In this document: piece by piece, positions 15,471 through 24,448 of the stretch
Numbering within the stretch: the first letter of the stretch is position 1
Layout of the letters: every line of letters starts with the position of its first letter
Assembly: GCA_003490025.1 (NCBI GenBank)
Contig: DNJC01000060.1
Location: 1-64,000 of the forward strand
Length of the DNA stretch: 64,000 bases
Direction: 5' to 3'
Source: Geobacter sp.
Lineage (GTDB): Bacteria; Desulfobacterota; Desulfuromonadia; Geobacterales; Geobacteraceae
Program-made: the position numbers and the translations under genes
The notes under the pieces: model-generated
Told to the model about the DNA's origin: nothing
What the model saw: the letters and a program-made list of their open reading frames with translations, nothing else
Databases searched by the model: none

Positions 15471-17606
15471 TCAATCCTTCAACTGTTCTGCCAACAGCTC
15501 GGCTGTATGCTTCACCCTCACCGCGGACCCCTCCTGGTCGAACCCGCCCCGGATCTGCAGGACGCATCCCGGGCAGTCCATCGCCACCATCGGCGCCCCG
15601 GTCTCCTTGATGTTATGCAGCTTCCTCTGCAGGATCGGCGCGGAGATCTCAGGAAGCTTCATGGAGTAGGACCCACCCATGCCGCAGCACATGTCGCACT
15701 CGAACATCTCCTCCATCTGGTAGCCTGCCTTTTGCAGCAGCTCGCGCGGTTCCTCGAAGACGTTCAGGCTCCTTTTCAGGTGGCAGGAGTCATGGTAGGT
15801 GATCTTTCCTAGCACCGCTCCCTCCTTGAAGCTCAGCCGCCCCTCGTCGACCAGGCGCTTCACCAGCGTGGCCAGATCGACCGTCTTCGCGGCCAACTCC
15901 TTCGCCTTGCCGATCCACCCGGTCTCTCCGACGCTGTCGAGGGTCTTCGCGAACTCGTGGGCGAGCGCCACGGTGCAGGTGGGGCAGGCGGAAACCACGT
16001 ACTTCGCCTCCTCCTTCAAGAGGACCTTTATGTTGTCCACAGCGTTTCGCGCCGCCACCTCGTAGGCGCCGTTGTAGAGCGCCGGCGCCCCGCAGCAGGT
16101 CTGCTCCTGCGGGAAGACCACCTCGATCCCCGCCTTGTTCAGGAGCTTGACCAGCGCCACCCCCATCTCGGGGTAGGCGAAATCTATCAGGCATCCGGCG
16201 TAGAAGACCGCCTTCTCCTTTTGCTTAGGCTGCCTGATCTCGGGGAAGATGTCCCTGAACGGCCTGTCGGCGATGGCGGGAAGGCTCCGGCCGTCGGTCA
16301 GATCGGAGAGGAAAAGCGGCAGGTGACGGATGAACTTTCCGGAGGTGAACGGCTTTCCCGCGATGGAGGCGGCGCGCAGCATGCCGTGGAAAAGCTTCCT
16401 GTTGTTCACCACGCTGAAGATCGCCTTCTGGACCAGGGGCTGTCCCTTTTCCAGCACGAGCCGCCGCCTGATCTCCATGATCATCTCGGGGATGTCGAGT
16501 TTTCCGGGACAGACCTGGGTGCAGTTGCCGCACTGGATGCAGAGCCCCTGGATGTCCTCGGACTTCTTCAGCTCGTCGAACCAGGCGGTGAGAATGGTGC
16601 CGATGCCGCCGGTGTAGATGCTCCCGAAGACGTGCCCGCCGACCAGGCGGAAGATGGGGCAGACGTTCAGGCAGGAGCCGCAGCGGATGCACTGCAGGGC
16701 CTGCTTGAACTTAGGATCCTGCGCCATCTCCGTGCGGCGGTTGTCCATCAGGATGATGTGCATCTCCTTCAGCGTCCCGTCGTCGTTCGGGTTGGGGCCG
16801 CTGATGATGGAAACGTAGCTGGTCAGCAGCTGTGCGGTGGCGCTGCGGGGGAGGGCGTCGAGTATCGGCACCACGGATTCGAACTTCTCCACCAGTTTCT
16901 CCACGCCGATGAGGGCCACGTGGATCCTCGGGAGCGTGGTGACCAGCCTGGCGTTTCCCTCGTTGGTCACGAGGACGATGCTGCCGGTCTCGGCTACAGC
17001 TATGTTGGCGCCGGAGATCCCCATGTCCGCGGCGAGGAACTTGGGCCGAAGCTCGTTCCGGGCCACCTTCACGAGCCTCGGGATATCGGTGGAAAGACGT
17101 TCGTCGACCTCCTTGCTGAAGATGTCGGACACCTCCTCCTTGGTCATGTGGATCGCCGGCATGACCATGTGGGACGGGGTCTGCCCCGCGAGCTGAATGA
17201 TCCATTCCCCGAGGTCCGTTTCGGCGACCGAAATCCCGTTCTCCAGGAGCGTCTTGTTCAGGTGGATCTCCTCGGTCGCCATCGACTTCGATTTCACCAC
17301 GCTCTTGACGCCGTTCTCCTTGGCGAGCTTCAGGATGTACTCCTTCACCTCCTGCGGGTCCTTGGTACGGTACACCTTGGCGCCGAGCGCCTCCGCGTTC
17401 TTCTTGAAGGTGTCGGCGACCTCGTCGAGGTGGCAGGCGGCAGAGGACTTGGCCTCCGCGACGCGGGAGCGCAGGGCCTCGAAGTCGATCCCCTCGTACG
17501 CCTTGGCCCGGTTCACCTTGTACGCCTCGGAAAACTTGCCGAGGGCGCCGGTAAGATTGGCGTCGTTCAGCGCCTTGTTGATGGATGCCTTGAATTCGCT
17601 TTTCAT
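15471..17606 (-). CDS. L-lactate dehydrogenase iron-sulfur protein, LutB-LutA fusion
   Basis: Fusion protein of 711 residues combining the LutB and LutA components of the LutABC L-lactate oxidase. The N-terminal LUD domain (about 60-290) is followed by two [4Fe-4S] ferredoxin motifs, CIRCGSCLNVCP and CIQCGNCTQVCP (about 305-370), then two cysteine-rich CCG domains (about 460-700; CCGAPALYN, CDMCCGMGGSY, CPGCVLQIRGG). It oxidises lactate to pyruvate and passes electrons to a membrane carrier. In Bacillus these are separate genes; fused forms occur in Geobacter relatives. It overlaps lutC by 4 bp and is followed by a repeat rather than a clear terminator. Confidence 0.9.
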   Translation of the reverse strand: MKSEFKASINKALNDANLTGALGKFSEAYKVNRAKAYEGIDFEALRSRVAEAKSSAACHLDEVADTFKKNAEALGAKVYRTKDPQEVKEYILKLAKENGVKSVVKSKSMATEEIHLNKTLLENGISVAETDLGEWIIQLAGQTPSHMVMPAIHMTKEEVSDIFSKEVDERLSTDIPRLVKVARNELRPKFLAADMGISGANIAVAETGSIVLVTNEGNARLVTTLPRIHVALIGVEKLVEKFESVVPILDALPRSATAQLLTSYVSIISGPNPNDDGTLKEMHIILMDNRRTEMAQDPKFKQALQCIRCGSCLNVCPIFRLVGGHVFGSIYTGGIGTILTAWFDELKKSEDIQGLCIQCGNCTQVCPGKLDIPEMIMEIRRRLVLEKGQPLVQKAIFSVVNNRKLFHGMLRAASIAGKPFTSGKFIRHLPLFLSDLTDGRSLPAIADRPFRDIFPEIRQPKQKEKAVFYAGCLIDFAYPEMGVALVKLLNKAGIEVVFPQEQTCCGAPALYNGAYEVAARNAVDNIKVLLKEEAKYVVSACPTCTVALAHEFAKTLDSVGETGWIGKAKELAAKTVDLATLVKRLVDEGRLSFKEGAVLGKITYHDSCHLKRSLNVFEEPRELLQKAGYQMEEMFECDMCCGMGGSYSMKLPEISAPILQRKLHNIKETGAPMVAMDCPGCVLQIRGGFDQEGSAVRVKHTAELLAEQLKD

Positions 17607-18154
17607 TGTTTTGCCCCTCCCAGCTCGTCGACGAAGATGATCACCAGGCGCTCCGGGCCGTGCACGCCGATGGTCAGTACCCGCTCTATGTCGGCGGTGC
17701 GGCTCGGCCCGGTGATGAAGGCGATGTACCTGCTTGTCTTGGGGGAGATCCTGGTGAAGAGGGAGAGCTTGTCGGGGACGATGTTGGCGGAGGGGACCAG
17801 GGCGATGTGGATCTCAGTCAGGGCGGAGACGAGCCTCTGGTCGACCGCCCCCTGGTCCTGTACCAGCGAGCCGGTGTCGGCTACCGCGAAGGTCATCTCG
17901 CTGATACCTATCTTCGCCCGGGAGGCCCGCTCCCTGGTCACGTCGAAGCTCAGGCCGGCGAACGCGTCGAGGCCGCCCCTCTGCGTTCCCTCGAGGAACG
18001 TCCCTTTGGCCCACACGGCGTAAGAACCGGGGAGGTCGTCGATCCCTTCCTTTTTCAGAAATCCGAGGATGAAGTCGATCCCATCCTGCTTCGTCGCTAC
18101 GCGATGGACCTCCGCGCCGACCCCGACCGCCCTGGTCTTGAACTGCTCGTACAT
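17603..18154 (-). CDS. lutC: LutC/LldG-type lactate utilisation protein
   Basis: LUD-domain protein of 183 residues, the third subunit of the LutABC-type L-lactate dehydrogenase. Features include an N-terminal helix, GSYAVWAKGTFLEG and a conserved MTFAVADTGSLV segment typical of the LUD domain. It is the first gene of a two-gene minus-strand operon; the stop overlaps the start of the LutBA fusion (ATGA, 17603-17606). GGGAGGGAAAAC precedes the ATG at 18154. It is divergent from the permease operon, so both share the 18155-18610 control region. Confidence 0.88.
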   Translation of the reverse strand: MYEQFKTRAVGVGAEVHRVATKQDGIDFILGFLKKEGIDDLPGSYAVWAKGTFLEGTQRGGLDAFAGLSFDVTRERASRAKIGISEMTFAVADTGSLVQDQGAVDQRLVSALTEIHIALVPSANIVPDKLSLFTRISPKTSRYIAFITGPSRTADIERVLTIGVHGPERLVIIFVDELGGAKQ

Positions 18155-18610
18155 GCTGTTTTCCCTCCCTCATGTTTTTGGTTCGAGCCGTGCCGGTCTG
18201 TCCACCCGCTCTTTGCGTAAACGGAAAACCGTTTTACGGCATCGTGTACGTAATGGTTTGACCTGTTGCGAGGTCCGCCTCGGAAGCACCTCTAAAGCAT
18301 ATGGATAAACTGATATTACCAAAATGCAAAATCATCTTAATCGAAAAAATCGTCGCAGTAAAGCACTTTAGTGGCTTGATGCAAAAAAACTTGACACGGT
18401 ATTCAAAAGATGGTTAATTGGCCTTACCAAAATCATATAACCGGGTTTGATTGCTTGGCGAGGCAAAACTTCTCCCTTGTCAGCAGAGGCGCCCGGCAGC
18501 AAAGCCCGGCAAAATACCGGTCCGACGGACTTTTACTGTTTTTCGAATTGCACACGATTCGTCTGCCTGTCTCTGCCATTACAGCATCAAGAACAAAGGA
18601 GAAGAAAGTC
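18155..18610. promoter_or_regulatory. Divergent control region of the lactate locus
   Basis: Between lutC (minus) and lctP (plus) lies a 456-bp region. A sigma-70 promoter for lctP reads TTGACA (18391-18396), 17-bp spacer, TTAATT (18414-18419). Immediately downstream is TTGG-CCTT-ACCAA (18418-18430), a GntR/FadR-type operator half-palindrome. The motif TTACCAAAAT occurs there (18424-18433) and again at 18316-18325, close to the lutC side. This layout suggests co-repression of both operons by the FadR-type regulator at 23512. The remainder is a long leader up to the lctP start. Confidence 0.65.
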
Positions 18611-20560
18611 ATGCCATGGATTCAGAGTTACACCCCGGTAGCAGGAAGCCTCGCCATGTCCGCGCTCGTCGCGGCCATTCCCCTGGTCGTCATCTTCGTA
18701 TGTCTCGCCGTCTTCAAGATGAAGGCGCACAAGGCAGGGCCGTTGGCGGTCGCCTCCGCCGCCGCCATCGCCATCTTCATGTGGCAGATGCCGGTGAAAC
18801 TCGCCGGGCTCGCCACCCTGCACGGCGCGGCCTTCGGCCTCTTCCCCGTCTTCTACATCGTCGTCACCACCATCCTTCTTTACAACATCACGGTGAAAGG
18901 CGGGCAGTTCGAGGTCATCAGGGCCTCCCTGGCCGGGCTTACCGGTGACCGGCGCCTCCAGGCGCTCCTGATCGCGTTCTGCTTCGGCGCCTTCATCGAG
19001 GGGGCCGCGGGCTTCGGCACGCCGGTCGCCATCGCGGGAGCCACGCTGGTCGGCCTCGGATTCCGTCCCTTCTACGCCGCCGGGGTCTGCCTGATCGCCA
19101 ACACCGCTCCGGTCGCCTTCGGCGCCATCGGCATCCCGGTCGTGGCGCTGGCGGGGGTCATGGGTTACGACGACGCGGGGCTCATGAAGCTCTCCACCAT
19201 GGTGGGGAGGCAGCTCCCCTTCATCTCCGTCTTCATTCCGTTCTACGTCATCATGATCATGGTCGGGTGGAAAAAGACCATCGAGGTGCTCCCCGCCATC
19301 GTCGTCTGCGGCGTCACCTTCGCTGTCGTCCAGTGGGCCACCGCAAGTTACCTCGGTCCCTATCTCCCGGACGTCACCGCATCGCTGGCCACCCTGGCGG
19401 CGCTTGTCATCCTGCTCAAGTTCTGGCAGCCGCCTACCGTCTGGACCTTCGACCACGAGCCCGACTTCGCAGGGAAAGAAAGCCACAGCTACACCGGAGG
19501 CGAGGTGTTCCGCGCCTGGGCTCCCTATCTCGTCCTCACCGTCATGGTGCTGATCTGGGGCATCCCCTCCGTCAAGACCTCGCTCGACAAGAGCAAGGTT
19601 GTCATTCCCGTCTCCGGTCTCGACAACGCCATTGCTAAAAAGGTCTCCAAGCCGGAGGACGGCATCAAGAAGGTCGCGGACGTCAAAGCGGAAGCGGCGA
19701 AGCAGATGGTTCTCCTTTCCCCCGCCGATCCGAACCAGGCGAAACTTGCCGCGGGCTTTGCCGGTCTGCAGGCGCTCGAAGACAAGCTCCTTGCGGTGGA
19801 GCAGGCCCTGCCGGGCAATGCCCCGGTGCTGACCTCGGAGAGGATGGCAGCCTTCGACGCCATCGAAAAGCTGCAGAAGGACCTGCAGAAGCAGGAGAAG
19901 GAGCTGGTAACGGCGAAGGTCGTGGACAAGGCGCAGTTCAAGGCGCTTGACAAGGCCGTGGCCGATCAGCTTCCCGCCAAGATCGCCGCCAAGTTCAACT
20001 TCAACTTCATGTCGGCTGCAGGGACCGCGATCCTTATCGCCGCCATCATCTCCGCTCTCATCTGCGGGGTCGGCATCGCCGACTTCTTCCAGGTCCTCGG
20101 CAAGACGCTCTACGACATGCGCTTCCCCGCCGTCACCGTTGCCTCCGTCGTCGGCCTCGCCTTCGTCATGAACGCCTCCGGCATGACCACCAGCATGGGC
20201 ATCTCCTTCACCAAGGCCGGCGCGTTCTTCCCGTTCCTCTCGCCGTTCCTCGGCATGCTCGGCGTGTTCCTGACCGGCTCCGACACCTCCAGCAACGTCC
20301 TCTTCGGGGGGCTGCAGAAGGTGACCGCGGAGCAGCTCGGCATAAACCCGCTCCTGACCGGCGCGGCCAACACCAGCGGCGGCGTCATGGGCAAGATGAT
20401 CTCCCCGCAATCGATCGCCGTAGCCTGCGCCGCCACCGGCCTGGTGGGTGAGGAAGGAAACCTGTTCCGCTTCACGCTGAAGCATGCCCTGTTCCTCACC
20501 ACGGTTATGGGCATCATCGTGACGCTGCAGGCCTACGTCTTCCCCTGGATGATCCCCTGA
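18611..20560 (+). CDS. lctP: L-lactate permease family transporter
   Basis: Inner-membrane lactate transporter of 649 residues with about 12-14 hydrophobic segments. GAFIEGAAGFGTPVAIAGA near residue 140 and LTGSDTSSNVLFGGLQ and ISPQSIAVACAATG near the C-terminus are signatures of the LctP/LldP family. The family is normally about 550 residues; this one has an extra hydrophilic, lysine- and alanine-rich helical stretch of about 100 residues (about 325-460) between membrane segments. ATG 18611 is preceded by AAAGGAGAA; an open frame from 18410 overlaps the promoter and is not coding. It imports D- or L-lactate with protons for the oxidases encoded on both sides. Confidence 0.92.
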   Translation: MPWIQSYTPVAGSLAMSALVAAIPLVVIFVCLAVFKMKAHKAGPLAVASAAAIAIFMWQMPVKLAGLATLHGAAFGLFPVFYIVVTTILLYNITVKGGQFEVIRASLAGLTGDRRLQALLIAFCFGAFIEGAAGFGTPVAIAGATLVGLGFRPFYAAGVCLIANTAPVAFGAIGIPVVALAGVMGYDDAGLMKLSTMVGRQLPFISVFIPFYVIMIMVGWKKTIEVLPAIVVCGVTFAVVQWATASYLGPYLPDVTASLATLAALVILLKFWQPPTVWTFDHEPDFAGKESHSYTGGEVFRAWAPYLVLTVMVLIWGIPSVKTSLDKSKVVIPVSGLDNAIAKKVSKPEDGIKKVADVKAEAAKQMVLLSPADPNQAKLAAGFAGLQALEDKLLAVEQALPGNAPVLTSERMAAFDAIEKLQKDLQKQEKELVTAKVVDKAQFKALDKAVADQLPAKIAAKFNFNFMSAAGTAILIAAIISALICGVGIADFFQVLGKTLYDMRFPAVTVASVVGLAFVMNASGMTTSMGISFTKAGAFFPFLSPFLGMLGVFLTGSDTSSNVLFGGLQKVTAEQLGINPLLTGAANTSGGVMGKMISPQSIAVACAATGLVGEEGNLFRFTLKHALFLTTVMGIIVTLQAYVFPWMIP

Positions 20561-20575
20561 TAGCACGATGCAAAA

Positions 20576-20599
20576 CCCCGGGAGGGTCTCCTCCCGGGG
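20576..20599 (+). terminator. GC-rich hairpin between lctP and glcD
   Basis: A perfect 10-bp stem CCCCGGGAGG/CCTCCCGGGG with a GTCT loop. No T tract follows, so it may partly attenuate transcription or stabilise the lctP mRNA end rather than terminate fully. Confidence 0.6.
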
Positions 20600-20660
20600 A
20601 AAGCCGAGGAAAAGGCACTTTTCAGGCATGGACATGAATGGAAAGAAAGGAACAAATGGC

Positions 20661-22034
20661 ATGGAAGACAACTTCATTAAGGCACTGGCGGAGATCGTCG
20701 GACCGGACCACACCCTGAGCGACCCGGAATCCCTTGCCTGTTACGGCTATGACTCCACACCGGAGCTGCAGAGCCGACCCGGCGTGGTGCTCTTGCCGGG
20801 TACTACGGAGGAGATCTCCAGGGTTTTGACCCTTTGCAACGGCGCCGGCGTGCGGGTGACCCCCCGCGGCTCCGGCACGAACCTCTCCGGCGGCTCGATC
20901 TCGTTCGACGCGGGCGTCGTGCTGCAGACCAGCCGCATGAACCGGATAGTGGAGATCGACGAGGAGAACCTCACCGCCACCGTCGAGACCGGCGTGATCA
21001 CCTCGACCCTGCACCGCGAGGTGGAGGCGAGGGGGCTTTTCTATCCCCCCGATCCCGGGAGCATGAACATATCCACCATGGGCGGGAACGTCGCCGAGAA
21101 TTCGGGGGGGCTCAGGGGGCTCAAGTACGGCGTCACGGACGACTACGTGATGGGGCTGAAGACGGTGCTTGCCGACGGCGAGATCCTGAAGACCGGCGGG
21201 AAGGTGGTGAAGGACGTCGCCGGCTACAACCTGAACCATCTCCTGGTCTCCTCGGAGGGGACCTTGGGGATCTTTTCCGAGATCACCGTGAAGCTGATCC
21301 CGAAACCGCAGGCCAAGAAGACCATGCTGGTGCATTTCCCGCAGCTGGAGCAGGCGGCGCTCACCGTGTCGCACATCATCGCGGCGCGGATCATCCCGGC
21401 GACCCTTGAGTTCCTGGACCGGGTCACCATCAAGTGCGTCGAGGATTACGCCCACGTGGGGCTGCCGCTCGACGTGGATGCGGTGCTTCTCATCGAGGTG
21501 GACGGCCATCCGGCACAGGTCGAGGAGGATGCGGCGGGCATCCGGGCCATCTGCGAGCGGCACGGCTGCTCATTCTTCCAGACGGCGGCGACCCCCGAGG
21601 AGGCCCTGAAGCTGGCGACGGCGCGCAGGGTGGCGCTCTCCGCCCTGGCGCGCATGAGGCCGACCACCATCCTGGAAGACGCCACCGTCCCCAGGAGCTG
21701 CATAGCACCCATGGTGAAGCTGATCCAGGACACGGCGAAGAAGTACGATCTGCTGATCGGGACCTTCGGTCACGCCGGCGACGGCAACCTGCACCCGACC
21801 TGCCTCACCGACGAGCGCAACCCCGACGAGATCGCCCGCGCCCACAGGGCCTTCGGCGAGATCTTCGAGGCGACCATCGCCATGGGGGGGACCATCACCG
21901 GCGAGCATGGGGTAGGGGTGGCCAAGAAGAAGTACCTTCCCAAGCTGGTGGGGGAGTCCGGGCTGCGCGTGATGCGCGGCATCAAGGGTGCCTTCGATCC
22001 GAGGGGAATCTTGAACCCGGGGAAAATCTTTTAA
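20661..22034 (+). CDS. glcD: FAD-linked D-lactate/glycolate dehydrogenase subunit (GlcD type)
   Basis: Flavoprotein of 457 residues. The FAD_binding_4 domain (about 40-180) contains RGSGTNLSGG and MGGNVAENSGG; the C-terminal FAD oxidase domain (about 180-455) contains FGHAGDGNLHPT and ITGEHGVG. It oxidises a D-2-hydroxyacid, most likely D-lactate given its place after the lactate permease, though glycolate is possible. I place the start at ATG 20661 (with AAAGG upstream); upstream in-frame ATGs at 20628 and 20634 would add a poorly conserved basic leader. The partner iron-sulfur subunit follows at 22155. Confidence 0.9.
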   Translation: MEDNFIKALAEIVGPDHTLSDPESLACYGYDSTPELQSRPGVVLLPGTTEEISRVLTLCNGAGVRVTPRGSGTNLSGGSISFDAGVVLQTSRMNRIVEIDEENLTATVETGVITSTLHREVEARGLFYPPDPGSMNISTMGGNVAENSGGLRGLKYGVTDDYVMGLKTVLADGEILKTGGKVVKDVAGYNLNHLLVSSEGTLGIFSEITVKLIPKPQAKKTMLVHFPQLEQAALTVSHIIAARIIPATLEFLDRVTIKCVEDYAHVGLPLDVDAVLLIEVDGHPAQVEEDAAGIRAICERHGCSFFQTAATPEEALKLATARRVALSALARMRPTTILEDATVPRSCIAPMVKLIQDTAKKYDLLIGTFGHAGDGNLHPTCLTDERNPDEIARAHRAFGEIFEATIAMGGTITGEHGVGVAKKKYLPKLVGESGLRVMRGIKGAFDPRGILNPGKIF

Positions 22035-22154
22035 ACAGATTCAGATAAAGGTCGAGGTTTAGCGAAAAAGCATCTCTGACCTGAGCAGGTCTCGCTTTAG
22101 TTCACGATTTTCTGAAACCTCAATCTTAATCTTAATCTTTATCCGGGGTTACCA

Positions 22155-23396
22155 ATGGATTACGTCAAGCTGATCAACTGCATGCGCTGCGGGATGTGCC
22201 TGCCGCATTGCCCTACCTACAAGGAAACCTTCCTGGAAACCGCCTCCCCCCGCGGACGGGTGGCGCTGGTGCGCAAGTTCCAGGAGGGGGAACTGGTGCA
22301 GAGCGAGAAGTTCCTGGAGTACGTCTCCCTCTGTCTGGATTGCCAGGCCTGCGCCTCGGCCTGCCCCTGCGGCGTCAACGCGGGCGAGCTGGTGGCGGAG
22401 TTCCGCTGTGAAAGGAAAAAGGAGCAGGGGCTCTCCATGATGGAGGACCTCATCCTGAGGAAACTGGTGCCGCACCCGGACCGGCTGGAAACCGCCACGG
22501 CGCCGCTCAGGCTCTACCAGAAAAGCGGGATGCAGAAGGTGGTCCGCTCGCTGGGGCTCTTGAAGATGTTCCCGGACGCGCTCGGCAGGATGGAGGGGCT
22601 CCTCCCGGCCCTCCCCTCGGCCCCGCTGCGCCAGACCATAAGCGAGGTGACCTCGGCGGTGGGGAAGGAGAAGGGGACGGTCGGCTTCTTCCTCGGCTGC
22701 GTCATGAGCCTCATCTTCAGCGAGGCGAGCATCGCCACCGTCAGACTCCTCTCCGAGCTAGGCTACAAGGTCATCACCCCCAAGGCTCAGAAATGCTGCG
22801 GCGCTCCCAACATGCTCGGGCACGACATGGAGGGGTTGAAGGAGGCTGCCCGCTTCAACACCGAGCTCTTCGGGTCCTACGACCTCGACTTCGTGGTCAC
22901 CGACTGCGGCGGCTGCGGCGCGGAGCTGAAGAAATACGGGCATCACCTCGACGGAGATGCGAAGGCCTCCTCCTTCAGCGCCAAGGTGCGCGACATATCC
23001 GAGATACTCGCCACCGAGGCGGTGGCGTTCAAGGGGAAGCTGAAACCGCTCCCGCTCAAGGTCACCTATCACGATCCCTGCCACATCTCGCACTGCCAGG
23101 GGATAAGGAGCCAGCCGCGCGCCCTGATCAGCCTGATCCCGGGGATAGATTTCCGCGAACTGGCCGAGGCCGACGCCTGCTGCGGATCGGCAGGGACCTA
23201 CAACATAGAGAAACCTCAGATGTCGGACCGGGTGCTGTCGCGCAAGGTGGAGAACGTCCGGAAGACCGGGGCGCAGTACCTGGTGACCGGAAACCCCGGC
23301 TGCCTGCTGCAGTTGAAGAAGGGGCTTTCCGAGGCGGAGCCGCAGGTGAAGGTGATCCACCTGACCGAACTGCTGGCCATGAGCATGAACGCTTGA
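22155..23396 (+). CDS. glcF: Glycolate/D-lactate dehydrogenase iron-sulfur subunit (GlcF type)
   Basis: Iron-sulfur protein of 413 residues. Two ferredoxin motifs stand at the N-terminus (CMRCGMCLPHCP at about 10 and CLDCQACASACP at about 60). Two CCG domains follow (CCGAPNMLGHD; HDPCHISHCQG; ACCGSAGTYN; GNPGCLLQLKKG). It takes electrons from the GlcD flavin and passes them towards the menaquinone pool. It lies 120 bp after glcD with only a weak GGGG ribosome site. The gap holds no clear promoter, so it is probably in the lctP-glcDF operon. Confidence 0.9.
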   Translation: MDYVKLINCMRCGMCLPHCPTYKETFLETASPRGRVALVRKFQEGELVQSEKFLEYVSLCLDCQACASACPCGVNAGELVAEFRCERKKEQGLSMMEDLILRKLVPHPDRLETATAPLRLYQKSGMQKVVRSLGLLKMFPDALGRMEGLLPALPSAPLRQTISEVTSAVGKEKGTVGFFLGCVMSLIFSEASIATVRLLSELGYKVITPKAQKCCGAPNMLGHDMEGLKEAARFNTELFGSYDLDFVVTDCGGCGAELKKYGHHLDGDAKASSFSAKVRDISEILATEAVAFKGKLKPLPLKVTYHDPCHISHCQGIRSQPRALISLIPGIDFRELAEADACCGSAGTYNIEKPQMSDRVLSRKVENVRKTGAQYLVTGNPGCLLQLKKGLSEAEPQVKVIHLTELLAMSMNA

Positions 23397-23511
23397 GGCG
23401 CTCTCGTCGGGCGCCCCGAACCTGCCGCCGGGGCATTCCCGCCCTGTGCGCCGGAGTAAACTCTCCAAAAAACTGTTGCCTTAGTCTGGCTAATGTAGTA
23501 TCCGTGCGGTC

Positions 23512-24240
23512 ATGAAATTTTCACCGATTAAACCAAAGAAGGTGTCGACCCAGATAGCCGACCAGATCAGGAGTTCCATCCTGGCCGGCGAGTTCAACCC
23601 GGGGGAAAAGCTCCCGCCGGAGCGCGAACTCGCCGAGATGTTCGGCGTTTCCCGCCCGTCGGTGCGCGAGGCGCTGAACATCCTCACCTCCTCCGGCCTC
23701 GTGGAGACCTACCAGGGGGGCGGCACCGTGGTGCGCTCCCTGGTGGAAAACTCTGCCACCATGCCGCTCACCGAGCTGATCAGGATCGACGGCGACCGCG
23801 CCCTGGACGTCATCGAGGTCCGCAAGGGGATGGAGTCCTGGACCGCCTGGTACGCCGCCCTGCGCGCGCTCCCCGAGGACATCAGGCGCATAAAGGTGGT
23901 CGTGGACGGCATGGCCAAGAACCTGGAGGAGCTGAAGCACTCCGAGGATCTCGACGCGCACTTCCACATGCTGGTCGCCCGCGCCACTCACAACGTGGTC
24001 TGGTCGCACATGATGCAGAGCATCTTCGACGCCATGCAGGAGTTCCAGCGGGACGTCTGGCGCGCCGTCTACCTCACCGAGGACGACCAGAGGCTTCTGT
24101 ACAGCCACCACCTGAAGGTCTACGAGATGATCCGCGACCGCAACTCGGACGGGGCACGTGAGGCGATGCTGGAGCACCTCGACTTCGCGCAGAAACGCTG
24201 CTCCGCCTATGTCTCCATGCGCGGGCACGAGCAGCCCTGA
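23512..24240 (+). CDS. lldR: FadR/GntR-family regulator, probable LldR of the lactate locus
   Basis: Regulator of 242 residues. The N-terminal GntR winged helix (about 8-75) shows LPPERELAEMFGVSRPSVREAL, here cited only as its ends LPPEREL and SVREAL. The C-terminal FCD domain (about 85-230) carries the metal/ligand residues, including the H in HFHMLV and the H in HHLKVYE. FCD regulators sense hydroxyacids such as lactate. It follows glcF by 115 bp and ends at a strong terminator, closing the locus. TTGG-N4-CCAA-like sites in front of lctP and lutC fit the operator type of this family. No good ribosome site precedes ATG 23512. Confidence 0.85.
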   Translation: MKFSPIKPKKVSTQIADQIRSSILAGEFNPGEKLPPERELAEMFGVSRPSVREALNILTSSGLVETYQGGGTVVRSLVENSATMPLTELIRIDGDRALDVIEVRKGMESWTAWYAALRALPEDIRRIKVVVDGMAKNLEELKHSEDLDAHFHMLVARATHNVVWSHMMQSIFDAMQEFQRDVWRAVYLTEDDQRLLYSHHLKVYEMIRDRNSDGAREAMLEHLDFAQKRCSAYVSMRGHEQP

Positions 24241-24290
24241 CGCCTGGCCGGCCGGCTCAGGCGAATTGAAACCAACCGGGAACCGTATCG

Positions 24291-24321
24291 GGCCCGGCAG
24301 AGATCTCTGCCGGGCCTTTTT
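24291..24321 (+). terminator. Strong rho-independent terminator
   Basis: A 26-bp perfect palindrome (24291-24316; arms GGCCCGGCAGAGA and TCTCTGCCGGGCC) is followed by TTTTT. It ends the lactate locus. Confidence 0.93.
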
Positions 24322-24448
24322 GCGTCCGTGGCGCGCCCGAAGGGGAGGGGGGCGCGCCGGGGGGTGCTTTTTGGTTGATGCGAGATTCCTTTTTCGGTAT
24401 AGTTACGCGATTTATTTCCTGTGATTAAAACCAAGGAGGGTTTTTTCG

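Noticed and set aside
15957..18023. A 688-codon plus-strand frame opposite lutBA and lutC
   Set aside because: It is antisense to conserved Fe-S protein genes and lacks a start context.
18410..18610. N-terminal extension of the lactate permease from 18410
   Set aside because: The region carries the promoter and operator; a good ribosome site precedes ATG 18611, which matches the family start.
22035..22154. Separate promoter between glcD and glcF
   Set aside because: No -35/-10 or -24/-12 pair of reasonable quality was found in the 120-bp gap.
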